From a virus: a DNA stretch of 41,137 nucleotides. Below are positions 33,235 to 41,035 of this stretch, in pieces. Under the pieces are notes generated by a model, which had not been told where the DNA came from, did not search any database, and saw nothing but the letters and a program-made list of their open reading frames with translations. Location: the IMG/VR virus record IMGVR_UViG_3300010392_000279, positions 1 through 41,137 of that record; one strand, written 5' to 3'. The first letter of the stretch is position 1; every line of letters begins with the position of its first letter. The position numbers and the translations under genes were made by a program.

Positions 33235-33363
33235 TTATTCCCTTACTGCCACTCCAATGAGTCCTGCTTGTCTTCTCATTTTCTTCAACAGCTTCAAATA
33301 ATCCCTCCCTGTAAAAACCAAATCCCTCTTCTCAGCATAATCATTCAAAGTCAAATATTCCAT
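33235..33363 (-). CDS. 42-residue protein ahead of the terminase genes
   Basis: ATG at 33363 with TTGGAGG ten bases ahead, stop at 33235-33237. The sequence begins MEYLTLNDYAEKRDLVF and continues with a basic helix (KLLKKMRRQAGL). It may bind DNA, but no family is recognised. It is followed by the late promoter region. Confidence 0.65.
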   Translation of the reverse strand: MEYLTLNDYAEKRDLVFTGRDYLKLLKKMRRQAGLIGVAVRE

Positions 33364-33386
33364 GTTTCCTCCAATTTAAAATAAAA

Positions 33387-33536
33387 GTGGCGCGGTACGC
33401 GGATACGCGGTAAATCCCTTCTCATTTCTTAGAAAAACTTTACGGACAACAGAGCCGAAAAACCCCAAGTCTGTCTTTAAAAGACTTTTCAAAAGTGAGA
33501 ATGCATATTTGCCGCGTTTCCGCGTTTCCGCGCCAC
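33387..33536. repeat. GC-rich inverted repeat with CGCGG iterons, candidate origin or packaging site
   Basis: Left arm 33387-33414 and right arm 33508-33536 are inverted copies matching at about 25 of 29 positions, with outer ends GTGGCGCGG and CCGCGCCAC. Inside each arm CGCGG occurs three times, at 8-9 bp spacing. The 93 bp between the arms is AT-rich and holds a palindrome (GTCTTTTAAAGAC, 33475-33487). It lies in a non-coding gap between the primase-helicase and terminase genes. Iterons plus an AT-rich core suggest a replication origin; closeness to the terminase suggests a pac or cos site. As RNA it would form a very long stem. Confidence 0.7.
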
Positions 33537-33565
33537 CTTCTCGTGCGGCTATACAGGCACTAGAA

Positions 33566-34957
33566 CTACCTTTCGGCAATTTCAGCCTCCAATGCCGTGA
33601 CTTGCTCTTCCGGGAGCAGTTGCCTTTTGGCAAACCCTGCCCGGCTTCTGAACTTCCCTTTCCGCCACTCATTTTTAGTCGGGCATCTCACCAAGTCATA
33701 CCCTCGCTCAGCCATTTTGAAGTGAAAGTTCTTTGCATTTAAGGTGGCGATGACCTTGGAAGCATCATCAAAATAATCAGAATTGCGAACAAACATGATG
33801 AGATCACGCTGGAAAAATGCATCAGGCTTCCCATCAATGGAATCGCAATAATGCTCAAACACATCATCCACCATCGAACGTCTAACCTGATGGGCTGATT
33901 CAATAATTGCTTTCTTCCCCCGAGTCATGGGTGGAGGAGCAGCTGCAGCAAATCCTTTCAGGTTTCTCATACGTAACCACCAGATCACAGCTGAAGTTCC
34001 CCCTGCGGCAAGATACGCATGGATCTCGTCAAAATACCCCGGTTCAAAGTCATCCGATATTTTAGGATCTTCAAGAGCAGACGTCATTACAAATAATCTT
34101 CTATCCTCAGCCGGGATATACATTGTTAATGGATCGTTTGTCGTAAGAAGAACGTGGCAGAGATTTCTGACATAAATAGTATTTGCATACTTCAACGTCA
34201 TAGGCAGCATATCAGGAGGACTCGCAAGCAAAGGCTTCAACATATTATAGAAGTTGGATGCCTTGAAGTCCTCATCATTCGGTCGTACTTCATTAATGAC
34301 AAGGAGCACACTTTTAACATGAGGATTGTAAGATGAAGTTATAGCATCCGGGCCAATCTCTGCAGCATTCCATTCACCCACTCCATGACGTACCGGGAGC
34401 AGCGCGGTGTCTTTCCCGATACCCTGAGAACCTGCCATCACTATCCCATGATTCACTTTCTCCTCCGGGTGCTGAATCATATGAGCGCAGACATCAAAGA
34501 AATGTTCATGCTCAATGGGATCTGGATATAATTTCTTAACATGCTTGATCCATTTATCCGGGCTTCCACCAGGATTCTTTTTGCTGTGAATCGGAGGAAT
34601 ATATGAATTGTAACATACTGCCCCTTTCAAGTCCATCGCACCCCTTTCAGAGATAACCATGTTCTCAATAAATTGATCTCTTCCCGGCCACCATGTGGAA
34701 CCTTCAACAGTCAGCCCGGAGTCAATTGCATTTATAGCAAGAGAAGGTTTCAAAGGCTTCTCCTCTTCCCCGTAAACAGGCCAATCAATCCGATGTATAG
34801 CTCCATCCACAGACTTCGCGCCAAGGAGATTCCCTGTGGTCGTGTCCCAGAACTTTTCTTGTTGTTCGTCATATCGGAAATCAGCCATGATCCGCTTTCG
34901 CCGGACAAACTCTTTTTCTTTTTGATCAGCCAAAGCCAGCAGTTCAAGATCCGTCAT
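33566..34957 (-). CDS. Replicative primase-helicase (D5/SF3-like, DUF5906 type)
   Basis: 463 residues from the ATG at 34957 (GGGAG five bases ahead); the TTG at 34969 is less likely. Walker A AGSQGIGKDT (175-184) and Walker B VLLVINEV (217-224), then the sensor region LLTTNDP and the arginine-containing PAEDRRLFV. These are features of the superfamily 3/D5 helicases paired with phage primases. The primase is encoded upstream in the same unit (37612-38583). Confidence 0.88.
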   Translation of the reverse strand: MTDLELLALADQKEKEFVRRKRIMADFRYDEQQEKFWDTTTGNLLGAKSVDGAIHRIDWPVYGEEEKPLKPSLAINAIDSGLTVEGSTWWPGRDQFIENMVISERGAMDLKGAVCYNSYIPPIHSKKNPGGSPDKWIKHVKKLYPDPIEHEHFFDVCAHMIQHPEEKVNHGIVMAGSQGIGKDTALLPVRHGVGEWNAAEIGPDAITSSYNPHVKSVLLVINEVRPNDEDFKASNFYNMLKPLLASPPDMLPMTLKYANTIYVRNLCHVLLTTNDPLTMYIPAEDRRLFVMTSALEDPKISDDFEPGYFDEIHAYLAAGGTSAVIWWLRMRNLKGFAAAAPPPMTRGKKAIIESAHQVRRSMVDDVFEHYCDSIDGKPDAFFQRDLIMFVRNSDYFDDASKVIATLNAKNFHFKMAERGYDLVRCPTKNEWRKGKFRSRAGFAKRQLLPEEQVTALEAEIAER

Positions 34958-35312
34958 GTACACTCCCAATCACTTCAATAAAGTTAAGGCAATACACAGA
35001 TTCTGGGTCATTCCATGACCATCTGTACCCGGCTTTGTCAACTATGATCATCCCCTCTTCGGGTGTAATGCTAACTGTCGCAATCTCATCCCTAGCCCAA
35101 TGGTCAATATCTTCACCAACAAAGTTCTCTGTGATAACCTTATCACCTGCATAGATTTCTTTTCCATTTTTGTCTTTCTTCTCGGAGTATTGCTCACTAT
35201 TTTCCTTCAGATAATCGAACCCAAAGCCAGATGGAATTGAGACAAATGAATCTCCGATGAATCCAAAATATTCGAACCTCTCCTGTTGCTCGTTCCATAT
35301 TCTATATTTCAT
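34944..35312 (-). CDS. YopX-family protein
   Basis: 122 residues. It begins MKYRIWNEQQERF and contains EQYSEKKDKNGKEIYAGDKV, the central signature of the YopX family, then WSWNDPESVYCLNFIEVIGS. The family is widespread in phages and has no settled function. Overlaps both neighbours. Confidence 0.85.
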   Translation of the reverse strand: MKYRIWNEQQERFEYFGFIGDSFVSIPSGFGFDYLKENSEQYSEKKDKNGKEIYAGDKVITENFVGEDIDHWARDEIATVSITPEEGMIIVDKAGYRWSWNDPESVYCLNFIEVIGSVHDGS

Positions 35313-35481
35313 CACTCTTCACCGCCTTTTTTATGACTTTGTCGGCAAACTTCCGCATGGAAGAAATATCATCAGCCGTGTCCAATCTTCCGTCCCGGAT
35401 TCTCACCAAATCTGCTAGCATACCAGCATTCTCATGACATAGCAAATTGAGCTCTTCCTGTGTACTATTTTTTAGATTCAT
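35302..35481 (-). CDS. 59-residue protein, unknown
   Basis: ATG at 35481 with GGGAG ahead, stop at 35302-35304. Helical and mixed in charge (STQEELNLLCHENAGMLAD, then DDISSMRKFADKVIKKAVK). It overlaps the upstream gene by 17 bases and the YopX gene by 11. No family recognised. Confidence 0.65.
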   Translation of the reverse strand: MNLKNSTQEELNLLCHENAGMLADLVRIRDGRLDTADDISSMRKFADKVIKKAVKSDEI

Positions 35482-35647
35482 TTTTCTCCCTCGCGCCCCA
35501 GAATATCATCCATGACATAACAGCTCTCATCGGGAAAGGAGCTTTCATCATCTCCTCAACAACTTCCATTTTGATCAGCTGTTTGTTCTTCCCGGCTTCC
35601 CGTTCTGCCAATCTTTTGATTGACTTTATTCTTTTACCCTTTCCCAT
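35465..35647 (-). CDS. Small basic protein, unknown
   Basis: 60 residues, ATG at 35647 with GAGGAG seven bases ahead. Basic N-terminal half (KRIKSIKRLAEREAGKNK) and a hydrophobic patch around 41-51 (RAVMSWMIFWG). It could bind a membrane or a partner protein. No family recognised. Confidence 0.6.
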   Translation of the reverse strand: MGKGKRIKSIKRLAEREAGKNKQLIKMEVVEEMMKAPFPMRAVMSWMIFWGAREKNESKK

Positions 35648-35650
35648 TAT

Positions 35651-35779
35651 TCAACTCCTCAATTTTACTTTATATGCTTGGATTTCTTCCGGGGATTTCT
35701 TCTCAGCCTTCATGCATTCACTTACATATCCGATTATCGAGAAGGCATTCCCACCCTTTCCAACTAAACTATATTTCAT
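35651..35779 (-). CDS. 42-residue conserved-type phage protein
   Basis: ATG at 35779 shares bases with the upstream TGA (ATGA); stop at 35651-35653. It begins MKYSLVGKGGNAFSIIGYVS and continues with EEIQAYK. Short proteins with GNAFSIIG-type starts are frequent in phages, with no known role. Confidence 0.7.
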   Translation of the reverse strand: MKYSLVGKGGNAFSIIGYVSECMKAEKKSPEEIQAYKVKLRS

Positions 35780-36033
35780 CTGTATGCTCCATATGCTGAG
35801 ATTCTTGTAACGAGACCCAATTTGTAATTATCGCTCAAAGTTCTGCCTGATGCTTTTCCTTTCCAACCGCCCCTTTTCCCCGGCTTATGATTTCTCAACT
35901 TTTCCGCATCCTCATCAGAAACGCAAATTGCCATCTGTTCATTTTTAAAAGTAGGAATCTCATCAAGTTCCACCCACCCGGATAATGTCTGTCTATTGCA
36001 ACCAATCTCATTTGCCAAATCTATCAATCTCAT
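35776..36033 (-). CDS. Helix-turn-helix DNA-binding protein
   Basis: 85 residues. The N-terminus LIDLANEIGCNRQTLSGWV is a clear helix-turn-helix of the Xre/MerR-like style; the second half is basic (HKPGKRGGWKGKASGR). A possible regulator of the leftward unit. ATGA overlaps at both ends. Confidence 0.7.
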   Translation of the reverse strand: MRLIDLANEIGCNRQTLSGWVELDEIPTFKNEQMAICVSDEDAEKLRNHKPGKRGGWKGKASGRTLSDNYKLGLVTRISAYGAYR

Positions 36034-36278
36034 TTCAACAGCTCCTCAATTTTTTCATATGATCTATACACCATAGCTCCTGTCTGGAGTAATTCTGTTT
36101 TCACCTTTTCAATATCACCGCCGTGGTAATATGTATTCATGGCAGCTTGTAAAGCTTCCCCAGCTTCTTCAGCCATAACTCCCACAATATGCACTATATC
36201 TTTATCCGGGAACTTTGGATGCTTTTTGACTGCCTTGCTGTACTCTGCTTTTATCAGCCTTGTTGTACTACGTTTCAT
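36030..36278 (-). CDS. MazG-like nucleotide pyrophosphohydrolase
   Basis: 82 residues. The helical metal-binding motif is partly kept: EEAGE at 37-41 and E62-L-L-Q65 in the place of the second ExxD, as in many small phage MazG-like proteins. The enzyme would hydrolyse (d)NTPs to monophosphates. The Gln in place of the last Asp lowers certainty about activity. Confidence 0.65.
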   Translation of the reverse strand: MKRSTTRLIKAEYSKAVKKHPKFPDKDIVHIVGVMAEEAGEALQAAMNTYYHGGDIEKVKTELLQTGAMVYRSYEKIEELLK

Positions 36279-36613
36279 CTCTTCTCCTTTATCTTGCGTA
36301 GGGTGTCTTCAATATCAGAACAGTCCCACGAATAGCTTTTAAATACAGTTATTATATCTTCAAACTTTTTACAGGCAACCTGTCTCTTTACTTCCAGCTC
36401 ATCGATTCTCGATTGTTGGTGCGAGTATGCTGATTCAAGTTCTCTGACTTCATGCTCTTTGCAGTAGTCATAATCTTTTCCCTGCCGATGGAAATATTGG
36501 ATCTCTGTAATAGAATATGATTCTATTTCCTGCCTTTCTCTTTCGTATGGTTCACCCATATATAATGCTTTGAACTTCCCATAACTAGGCTGTTTGTCTT
36601 TGTCATTTTTCAT
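36275..36613 (-). CDS. Coiled-coil protein sharing two blocks with its neighbour (Ea22-like)
   Basis: 112 residues from the ATG at 36613 (ATGA overlap). It contains KDKQPSYGKF near the start and SAYSHQQSRIDELE at about 60-73. The upstream gene carries the same two blocks in the same order (QDKQPSDAF and SAYSHQQLRIDELE). The AxxHQxRIxELE style is typical of the mosaic Ea22/Ead early proteins of lambdoid phages. Function unknown. Confidence 0.65.
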   Translation of the reverse strand: MKNDKDKQPSYGKFKALYMGEPYERERQEIESYSITEIQYFHRQGKDYDYCKEHEVRELESAYSHQQSRIDELEVKRQVACKKFEDIITVFKSYSWDCSDIEDTLRKIKEKR

Positions 36614-37083
36614 GCTTGCCCCCATAAGTAATATTTCCCTGTGCATAGTTCTGGGTCTTTTTTACACCCTGTTGGGACATTATGTTTACAATTCCCACAT
36701 CGCTTCATACTCTCAAGTTTTTTCTCAAGCTCATCAATTCTCAATTGTTGGTGCGAGTATGCCGATTTCACTTTCATCCATGATGCTGTTTCATATCCAT
36801 CACTTCTCGCATCTATTACTTGATCTATAACATCAAAAGCATCACTAGGCTGTTTGTCTTGGCAATCGGGGCAAGCTTCCCATGTAGTATGAGACTCTCC
36901 GTCATCTTCAATATGTTTAATTAGCTTTATTTTACTATCGCCACAAGTCTTGCAGATTGGCTCTTTTAATAATGCATCATAATCAGTCTTATCTAAAAAA
37001 ACGTCTTTATCCCCTCCAATTGCTTTTTCCATCATTTCATTGAGCTTTTGCTGATCTCTTTCGCATCTCTTCCCTTTCCTCAT
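36610..37083 (-). CDS. Zinc-finger coiled-coil mosaic protein
   Basis: 157 residues: helical start, CKTCG (44-48) with CPDC (71-74) as a four-Cys zinc site, then a coiled-coil block SAYSHQQLRIDELEKKLE (about 107-124). A second Cys cluster lies near the C-terminus (CGNCKHN, GCKKDPELC). The mixture of short modules looks like the Ea22-type mosaic genes. Function unknown. Confidence 0.65.
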   Translation of the reverse strand: MRKGKRCERDQQKLNEMMEKAIGGDKDVFLDKTDYDALLKEPICKTCGDSKIKLIKHIEDDGESHTTWEACPDCQDKQPSDAFDVIDQVIDARSDGYETASWMKVKSAYSHQQLRIDELEKKLESMKRCGNCKHNVPTGCKKDPELCTGKYYLWGQA

Positions 37084-37403
37084 CTCAGTTCCTCCCGAGA
37101 ATAATAGTTCAATAATTCCTCCATCAATTGCCGGGCTTCCTCCGGGGTTTGGAAAGTTTGAACAGGTTTATTATCAACACAGATCATGTGCCCATTATAC
37201 CCGAGATCATCATATGTAATTATTGTTTTATTGACAATGTACAACCCGGAGGTTTCCGTGAAATGCGAGACCACATATGGTTGTTCCACGACAACAGGCT
37301 CTTCCCCTGATAAAGCATAAGTAATTGCCAACAAGGTTGCGACAAGGATTCCTGCGACAAGAGCTGTAAAAATCATAGCAATAGGTATTTTCTGACCACT
37401 CAT
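37080..37403 (-). CDS. Small membrane-anchored protein
   Basis: 107 residues with one N-terminal membrane helix (about 8-31, MIFTALVAGILVATLLAITY). A soluble domain of about 75 residues follows, beta-rich then a helix (TPEEARQLMEELL). No signal cleavage site seen. Overlaps both neighbours. Function unknown. Confidence 0.65.
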   Translation of the reverse strand: MSGQKIPIAMIFTALVAGILVATLLAITYALSGEEPVVVEQPYVVSHFTETSGLYIVNKTIITYDDLGYNGHMICVDNKPVQTFQTPEEARQLMEELLNYYSREELR

Positions 37404-37615
37404 TCTTTCACCACCTTCGGGAGAACTTCAGTCAGAACCTTCTCAACCTCACGATAACAGGACACGCAAAGGTCAGCTGATTTGCCATTTGTATCTTCCC
37501 GGTAACCATGCTCATTAACACCAGTATGAAATGTTAAATGGATCATCTGAATGGTTGGTTTATTATACTCTGTTTTTGTATTCTTTCCGCATCTGTCGCA
37601 TTCTTGTATTGTCAT
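37400..37615 (-). CDS. Zinc-ribbon protein
   Basis: 71 residues with two CxxC pairs, CDRC (6-9) and CVSC (50-53), which form a classic zinc ribbon. Overlaps the primase stop. Phage zinc-ribbon proteins next to primases are common, but their role is unknown. Confidence 0.7.
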   Translation of the reverse strand: MTIQECDRCGKNTKTEYNKPTIQMIHLTFHTGVNEHGYREDTNGKSADLCVSCYREVEKVLTEVLPKVVKE

Positions 37616-38583
37616 AAATAGAACTCCAATTCATTAGCATTTTTGTTAATAGCATCCAGCACCTCAGCTTGTTGTTCTGAAAGCCAAGTTGTCAGATCAC
37701 TCCAATGTTTTTCCTCGCAACCTCCGTGATGGCATTTGAAAGCTCCAACGAAACCATTATCAGCATCGGGTATTCTTATGGATGCCCCGTTGTCTACAGA
37801 GCCAGTGTGATGGGCTGTCCATGGGCATTTTATATCCAGCCACCCTTCCATATTCTCCACATCAGCTTTCACCATCCCGGCTGACCGCAGAGCAGTCCTC
37901 ACATTTACAAAATCCCGGATGGATGCTGCCTTGTCAATAGTTGCTCCCCGAGGTATTTGCCGGGAAGGTCTATTCAAATTTATTCCGAAGGCTTCAGCAA
38001 TCTTCTCCGGGCTATATCTTCTCATTGGCACCCATTCTTCCATCCGCACCTGCCAAGGCTTTCCATCACGCAAATATTTCTCTTTGCCGTTGATTCCGTA
38101 TGGTGGTCTGAATACCCGATTAACACCAGCCATCCCGGTGTCAGATCCAAGAAATTGTTTCTCAATAAATCCCTTGATCAGATTCTCGAACTTCACCCGG
38201 TCAGTCACCAATCGGTCAAACATATAGATAGCCTGAAAATTGCCCGGAGAAGTCTCAACCAGAGCTGTGGGTGGTAAAGGATCAATAGTGCTCATCGGGA
38301 ACTTTGCGCCCACACCTGAGCCCAGGTCATCGATCATAAGGAGCAATCCCCCTGCAAAGTTCTCCTTTCTTCTCCGATACTCGCCACGCTCATTCTGCTT
38401 CATAGCTGAAACTGTCAAATAAATATTCGCGACAGGATCCAATTGTTGAATCTGCGACAGCGGTTTGGCTTTCCACTTCCCCCGGCTATCTGCATGGGGA
38501 TCTCCCCGGAACTGACACAGCATCATCCGGGCTTGCTTCGGGACAAACAGATTCATCTCATGCAAAAACTCAGTTATCAACAT
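37612..38583 (-). CDS. DNA primase (RepB-like/AEP type) with zinc finger
   Basis: 323 residues. The archaeo-eukaryotic primase-type core has DD at 85-86 (LLMIDDLG), ETSPGNFQAIY (110-120) and GVNRVFRPPYGING (153-166), as in RepB-like phage primases. The C-terminal zinc finger has C253, H258-259, C284 and C289, with His residues between. It synthesises primers at the fork; the helicase partner is the 33566-34957 product. The ATG overlaps the upstream stop. Confidence 0.85.
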   Translation of the reverse strand: MLITEFLHEMNLFVPKQARMMLCQFRGDPHADSRGKWKAKPLSQIQQLDPVANIYLTVSAMKQNERGEYRRRKENFAGGLLLMIDDLGSGVGAKFPMSTIDPLPPTALVETSPGNFQAIYMFDRLVTDRVKFENLIKGFIEKQFLGSDTGMAGVNRVFRPPYGINGKEKYLRDGKPWQVRMEEWVPMRRYSPEKIAEAFGINLNRPSRQIPRGATIDKAASIRDFVNVRTALRSAGMVKADVENMEGWLDIKCPWTAHHTGSVDNGASIRIPDADNGFVGAFKCHHGGCEEKHWSDLTTWLSEQQAEVLDAINKNANELEFYL

Positions 38584-38864
38584 TCTGGTTCCTCCGGGAG
38601 TTCACACCAATGAGTAATTTCAATTTCATCAACATGGTAATGAGTCTCCTCTGATAAGTTCCATTCATACCACCCCTCAGGCCAATAGAACTTATCCTCT
38701 GTTTCTGAATAATCACAATCGCCATCATAATCGCCATCCTCTTCCTTGGTCATAGCCGGGAAGTATACAGCTTTTATTTTTCTGCCCTTTTTGTAATGAT
38801 TCTTGCCAAATGCAAGAACTGCTCTTGGGGGTGGGAAACCAACAATTGCTATTTTATTCCACAT
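38577..38864 (-). CDS. Small acidic protein, unknown
   Basis: 95 residues from the ATG at 38864. A basic first third (NHYKKGRKIKAVYFP) is followed by a very acidic part with many Trp, Tyr and His. It overlaps both neighbours. No family recognised. Confidence 0.65.
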   Translation of the reverse strand: MWNKIAIVGFPPPRAVLAFGKNHYKKGRKIKAVYFPAMTKEEDGDYDGDCDYSETEDKFYWPEGWYEWNLSEETHYHVDEIEITHWCELPEEPEC

Positions 38865-39120
38865 CAATAAACCCCACCAAATCTTTCAAAATATTTTTTG
38901 CTTCCGGGGTCAGCTCATCCACGATGTAGCAAAGTTGCGTCCCCCGGTTATGGGAGGAAATCTGACCAAGGGAATGACAGAAGCCATTCAACAATTTCGC
39001 TTGTATATCGTTTGAGCTATGCCCAATATCTATACCTATGTCATAGGCAATAATTTCTATACTCGATTTTATCATATCAATCCAACTTTGTAAGCCAATA
39101 GAATCTGAATGGCTTTCCAT
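38854..39120 (-). CDS. Small protein, unknown
   Basis: 88 residues, helical and acidic, ATG at 39120 overlapping the upstream gene by 44 bases. It ends in a Leu/Ile-rich amphipathic helix (PEAKNILKDLVGFI). No family recognised. Confidence 0.6.
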   Translation of the reverse strand: MESHSDSIGLQSWIDMIKSSIEIIAYDIGIDIGHSSNDIQAKLLNGFCHSLGQISSHNRGTQLCYIVDELTPEAKNILKDLVGFIDVE

Positions 39121-39343
39121 CGATATTTATTCTCACAGCAGATTCAGCATATTCACCGCAACGGGCTGGTTTTTCAATCATAGCTTCCGGGAAAAGTTTC
39201 CTGCCGCCTGCAATATGAAGCTGATCCATCTCATAACACATCAGGTGATTCCCGATCGATTTTGAGCAGGAAAATTGCGCCAGTTGTCTACTCTTCCGGG
39301 CAAACCGTATCAAATCTTTGATTGCTCTATTTTTTTCGTTCAT
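39077..39343 (-). CDS. Small protein, unknown
   Basis: 88 residues with GGAGAACG before the ATG, the same ribosome-binding site context as the first gene of the unit (41035). Basic helix at the start (RAIKDLIRFARKSRQL), three cysteines, then strands. Follows the hairpin at 39360-39387. No family recognised. Confidence 0.65.
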   Translation of the reverse strand: MNEKNRAIKDLIRFARKSRQLAQFSCSKSIGNHLMCYEMDQLHIAGGRKLFPEAMIEKPARCGEYAESAVRINIDGKPFRFYWLTKLD

Positions 39344-39359
39344 TTCGTTCTCCTTGTGG

Positions 39360-39387
39360 GATGGGCTTCCATTTTCGGAAGCCCATC
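39360..39387 (-). terminator. Perfect 11-bp hairpin between leftward genes
   Basis: GATGGGCTTCC (39360-39370) pairs perfectly with GGAAGCCCATC (39377-39387) around a six-base loop. There is no U run on either strand, so it may be an attenuator, an RNA processing site or a stability element rather than a simple terminator. It sits between the abundant DNA-binding-type gene and the next gene. Confidence 0.5.
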
Positions 39388-39390
39388 AAA

Positions 39391-40203
39391 TTAAAACTTG
39401 CCGTCAGTCTCTTTTGCTTCGGATGATTCGTTATAGTTGACACGAGCTTCCCCGGCTGCAACAGTCTCATGGAAATCTTTCCCCATAGCATACAACCCAG
39501 CATCGGTGATGAAACCTTCAGATTCTACCTTGACACCAAACCAGCTTCCCTGATCGTTGGACTCGGGAACGGTTTTGATGCGTATTTTATTCATCCATGT
39601 CGGAGGTGTCTGAAGTCCTTTTGGGGTTTCAACCTTCACCGCGCTCAGCAGACTCATCAGCTGTTTAGACTTCTTGATCTGAGAACTGCTCAGAGACAAG
39701 AGAACCTGCGAAGCTCCCGCATCAGAAATGAGGATGCCAAAATGGTTTCTTGTATCCACCATCTGATCATGTTTTTTGGGATCTGGAACAGGCTCAGCCG
39801 TGACATAAAGCTTTCCGTCAAGCTCTGTAATAGGAAGATCAGCAGAACCTCTCTGAACCGCGAAGTCCTCAGGAAGCATTTCACCCTTATACCCGGCTGA
39901 ATCTCCTCTTGGCGCCCATCGCACGAATCTTCTCTGGAAAGATGACGGAAGGAAAATTGTCCCCTCATCGCCATCAATCAGTTCATTTGTTACAGTATTC
40001 AGGAGCATCCCCGGTTTTGCTGCTTCCATATACAGCGCATCATTCCGGGTGACCTGTGGGGAATTACTCTGGATAACTCTCAGAAAGGGGATTGCAAATG
40101 ATTCCTTGTCTGTTCCTTCCATACCTGCGCCAGCATCTGCGCTGAAATCGATACCTGTCATTAGTGATTTGTCTTTTACTTCTTCTAGTTCTTTTTTAGC
40201 CAT
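39391..40203 (-). CDS. Probable ssDNA-binding-like replication protein
   Basis: 270 residues. The pattern FAIPFLRVIQSNSPQVTRN near residues 36-54, then AAKPGMLLNTVTNELI, belongs to a phage family found at the start of replication operons. It is often thought to bind ssDNA. The charged N- and C-terminal tails (acidic end) fit this. The third gene of the leftward unit, after the two genes that often accompany it. Function inferred from context. Confidence 0.6.
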   Translation of the reverse strand: MAKKELEEVKDKSLMTGIDFSADAGAGMEGTDKESFAIPFLRVIQSNSPQVTRNDALYMEAAKPGMLLNTVTNELIDGDEGTIFLPSSFQRRFVRWAPRGDSAGYKGEMLPEDFAVQRGSADLPITELDGKLYVTAEPVPDPKKHDQMVDTRNHFGILISDAGASQVLLSLSSSQIKKSKQLMSLLSAVKVETPKGLQTPPTWMNKIRIKTVPESNDQGSWFGVKVESEGFITDAGLYAMGKDFHETVAAGEARVNYNESSEAKETDGKF

Positions 40204-40709
40204 TATTTACTCCTTGTAATTGTAGCTTTTGAATATGGGAATACATTGAACAGATCCATGGGGATTTTATTCCCAGCTGTCATCTGTTCTTTTACGAATG
40301 CTTTCAAAGTTCCGGGGTGGACTGCCTCTTTGAGTTCAGGTGAATAACCAAGCTCTTTGAGCTCTTCTGTTACCTTATCAGCAACCACTCTGTCTCCTCT
40401 TCCGAATGCCATCGCAACTTCTGTTTTAATAAGTCCACCGAACTTATTGTCCAATAACCATTTCAGAGCTGGGCCAGGATTACTCTTTGTAATACTCGCG
40501 TCAACTTCCTCCTTGATTTTTACTTCCGAACCATCAGTCAATGTGAACTTGGTCAATCCCAGTTCATTCATCAGGGCTGGAAGGTCTTCACGCTCCAAAC
40601 TGGTCACAATTTTCTTTACTGCTTTTGCCTCCTGTTCTAATCTTTTTAGTTCTGTCTGCTGTTCCTGAAGCAGTTCAGCCAATTTTACAACTCTTTGTAA
40701 ATCGCTCAT
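40203..40709 (-). CDS. Conserved phage replication-operon protein with coiled coil
   Basis: 168 residues. Residues 8-45 form a coiled coil (ELLQEQQTELKRLEQEAKAV). The C-terminal part has AVHPGTLKAFVKEQMTAG and LFNVFPYSKATITRSK, a signature I know from podo- and siphophage early operons without a settled function. It overlaps both neighbours, so it probably works with the ssDNA-binding-like protein. Confidence 0.7.
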   Translation of the reverse strand: MSDLQRVVKLAELLQEQQTELKRLEQEAKAVKKIVTSLEREDLPALMNELGLTKFTLTDGSEVKIKEEVDASITKSNPGPALKWLLDNKFGGLIKTEVAMAFGRGDRVVADKVTEELKELGYSPELKEAVHPGTLKAFVKEQMTAGNKIPMDLFNVFPYSKATITRSK

Positions 40710-41035
40710 AGTTTCACCTCAACTTTTTCGTACCTATGCTGTTGTCTGTCCCATCGCAATACCCGAGCGCAATCAAATGCCTCGTTTGCATAAAGGATAG
40801 CCGCAGCCACCAATATAACGTCCCCCACGCTCAAAATGTAATCCCCCGGCATCATTTCTCCTTTGATACAATCCTCAATCGCATCGAAAGCATCATCATA
40901 ATTTGATGGCTTTCCTTCAAAAATCGGTTGAAGTTCTCCGAAGACTGAAGCTGGGTTGAGATCAATTGATGGGATTCTTTTTTGCGTGACATTGTCATAC
41001 CGGGTAGGTAAATTGGGTATGAATACTTTTGCCAT
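40706..41035 (-). CDS. First gene of the leftward unit, conserved phage protein
   Basis: 109 residues; ATG at 41035 chosen over 41065 because AAGGAG stands nine bases ahead. Features such as FIPNLPTRYDNVT, LNPASVFGEL, GDVILVAAAILYANEA and LRWDRQQHRYEKVEV are conserved in many phage early operons. No biochemical role is known to me. The beginning is repeated at bases 1-25 because of the contig overlap. Confidence 0.75.
   Translation of the reverse strand: MAKVFIPNLPTRYDNVTQKRIPSIDLNPASVFGELQPIFEGKPSNYDDAFDAIEDCIKGEMMPGDYILSVGDVILVAAAILYANEAFDCARVLRWDRQQHRYEKVEVKL

Larger units (their letters stand above)
33116..33565. other. 450-bp control region between replication and packaging genes
   Basis: The largest stretch of mostly non-coding DNA apart from the divergent control region. 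Read leftward it holds the GC-rich inverted repeat (33508-33536 and 33387-33414), the 42-residue gene (33235-33363), the 17-bp direct repeat with TATAAT, and the small terminase ribosome-binding site. It is the most likely place for a replication origin, packaging site or late switch. Confidence 0.6.

Noticed and set aside
33376-33672. 98-residue leftward frame over the end of the helicase gene and the GC-rich repeat
   Set aside because: It overlaps the helicase gene by about 100 bases, runs through the inverted repeat and has low-complexity Lys/Ser/Arg content; no convincing start.
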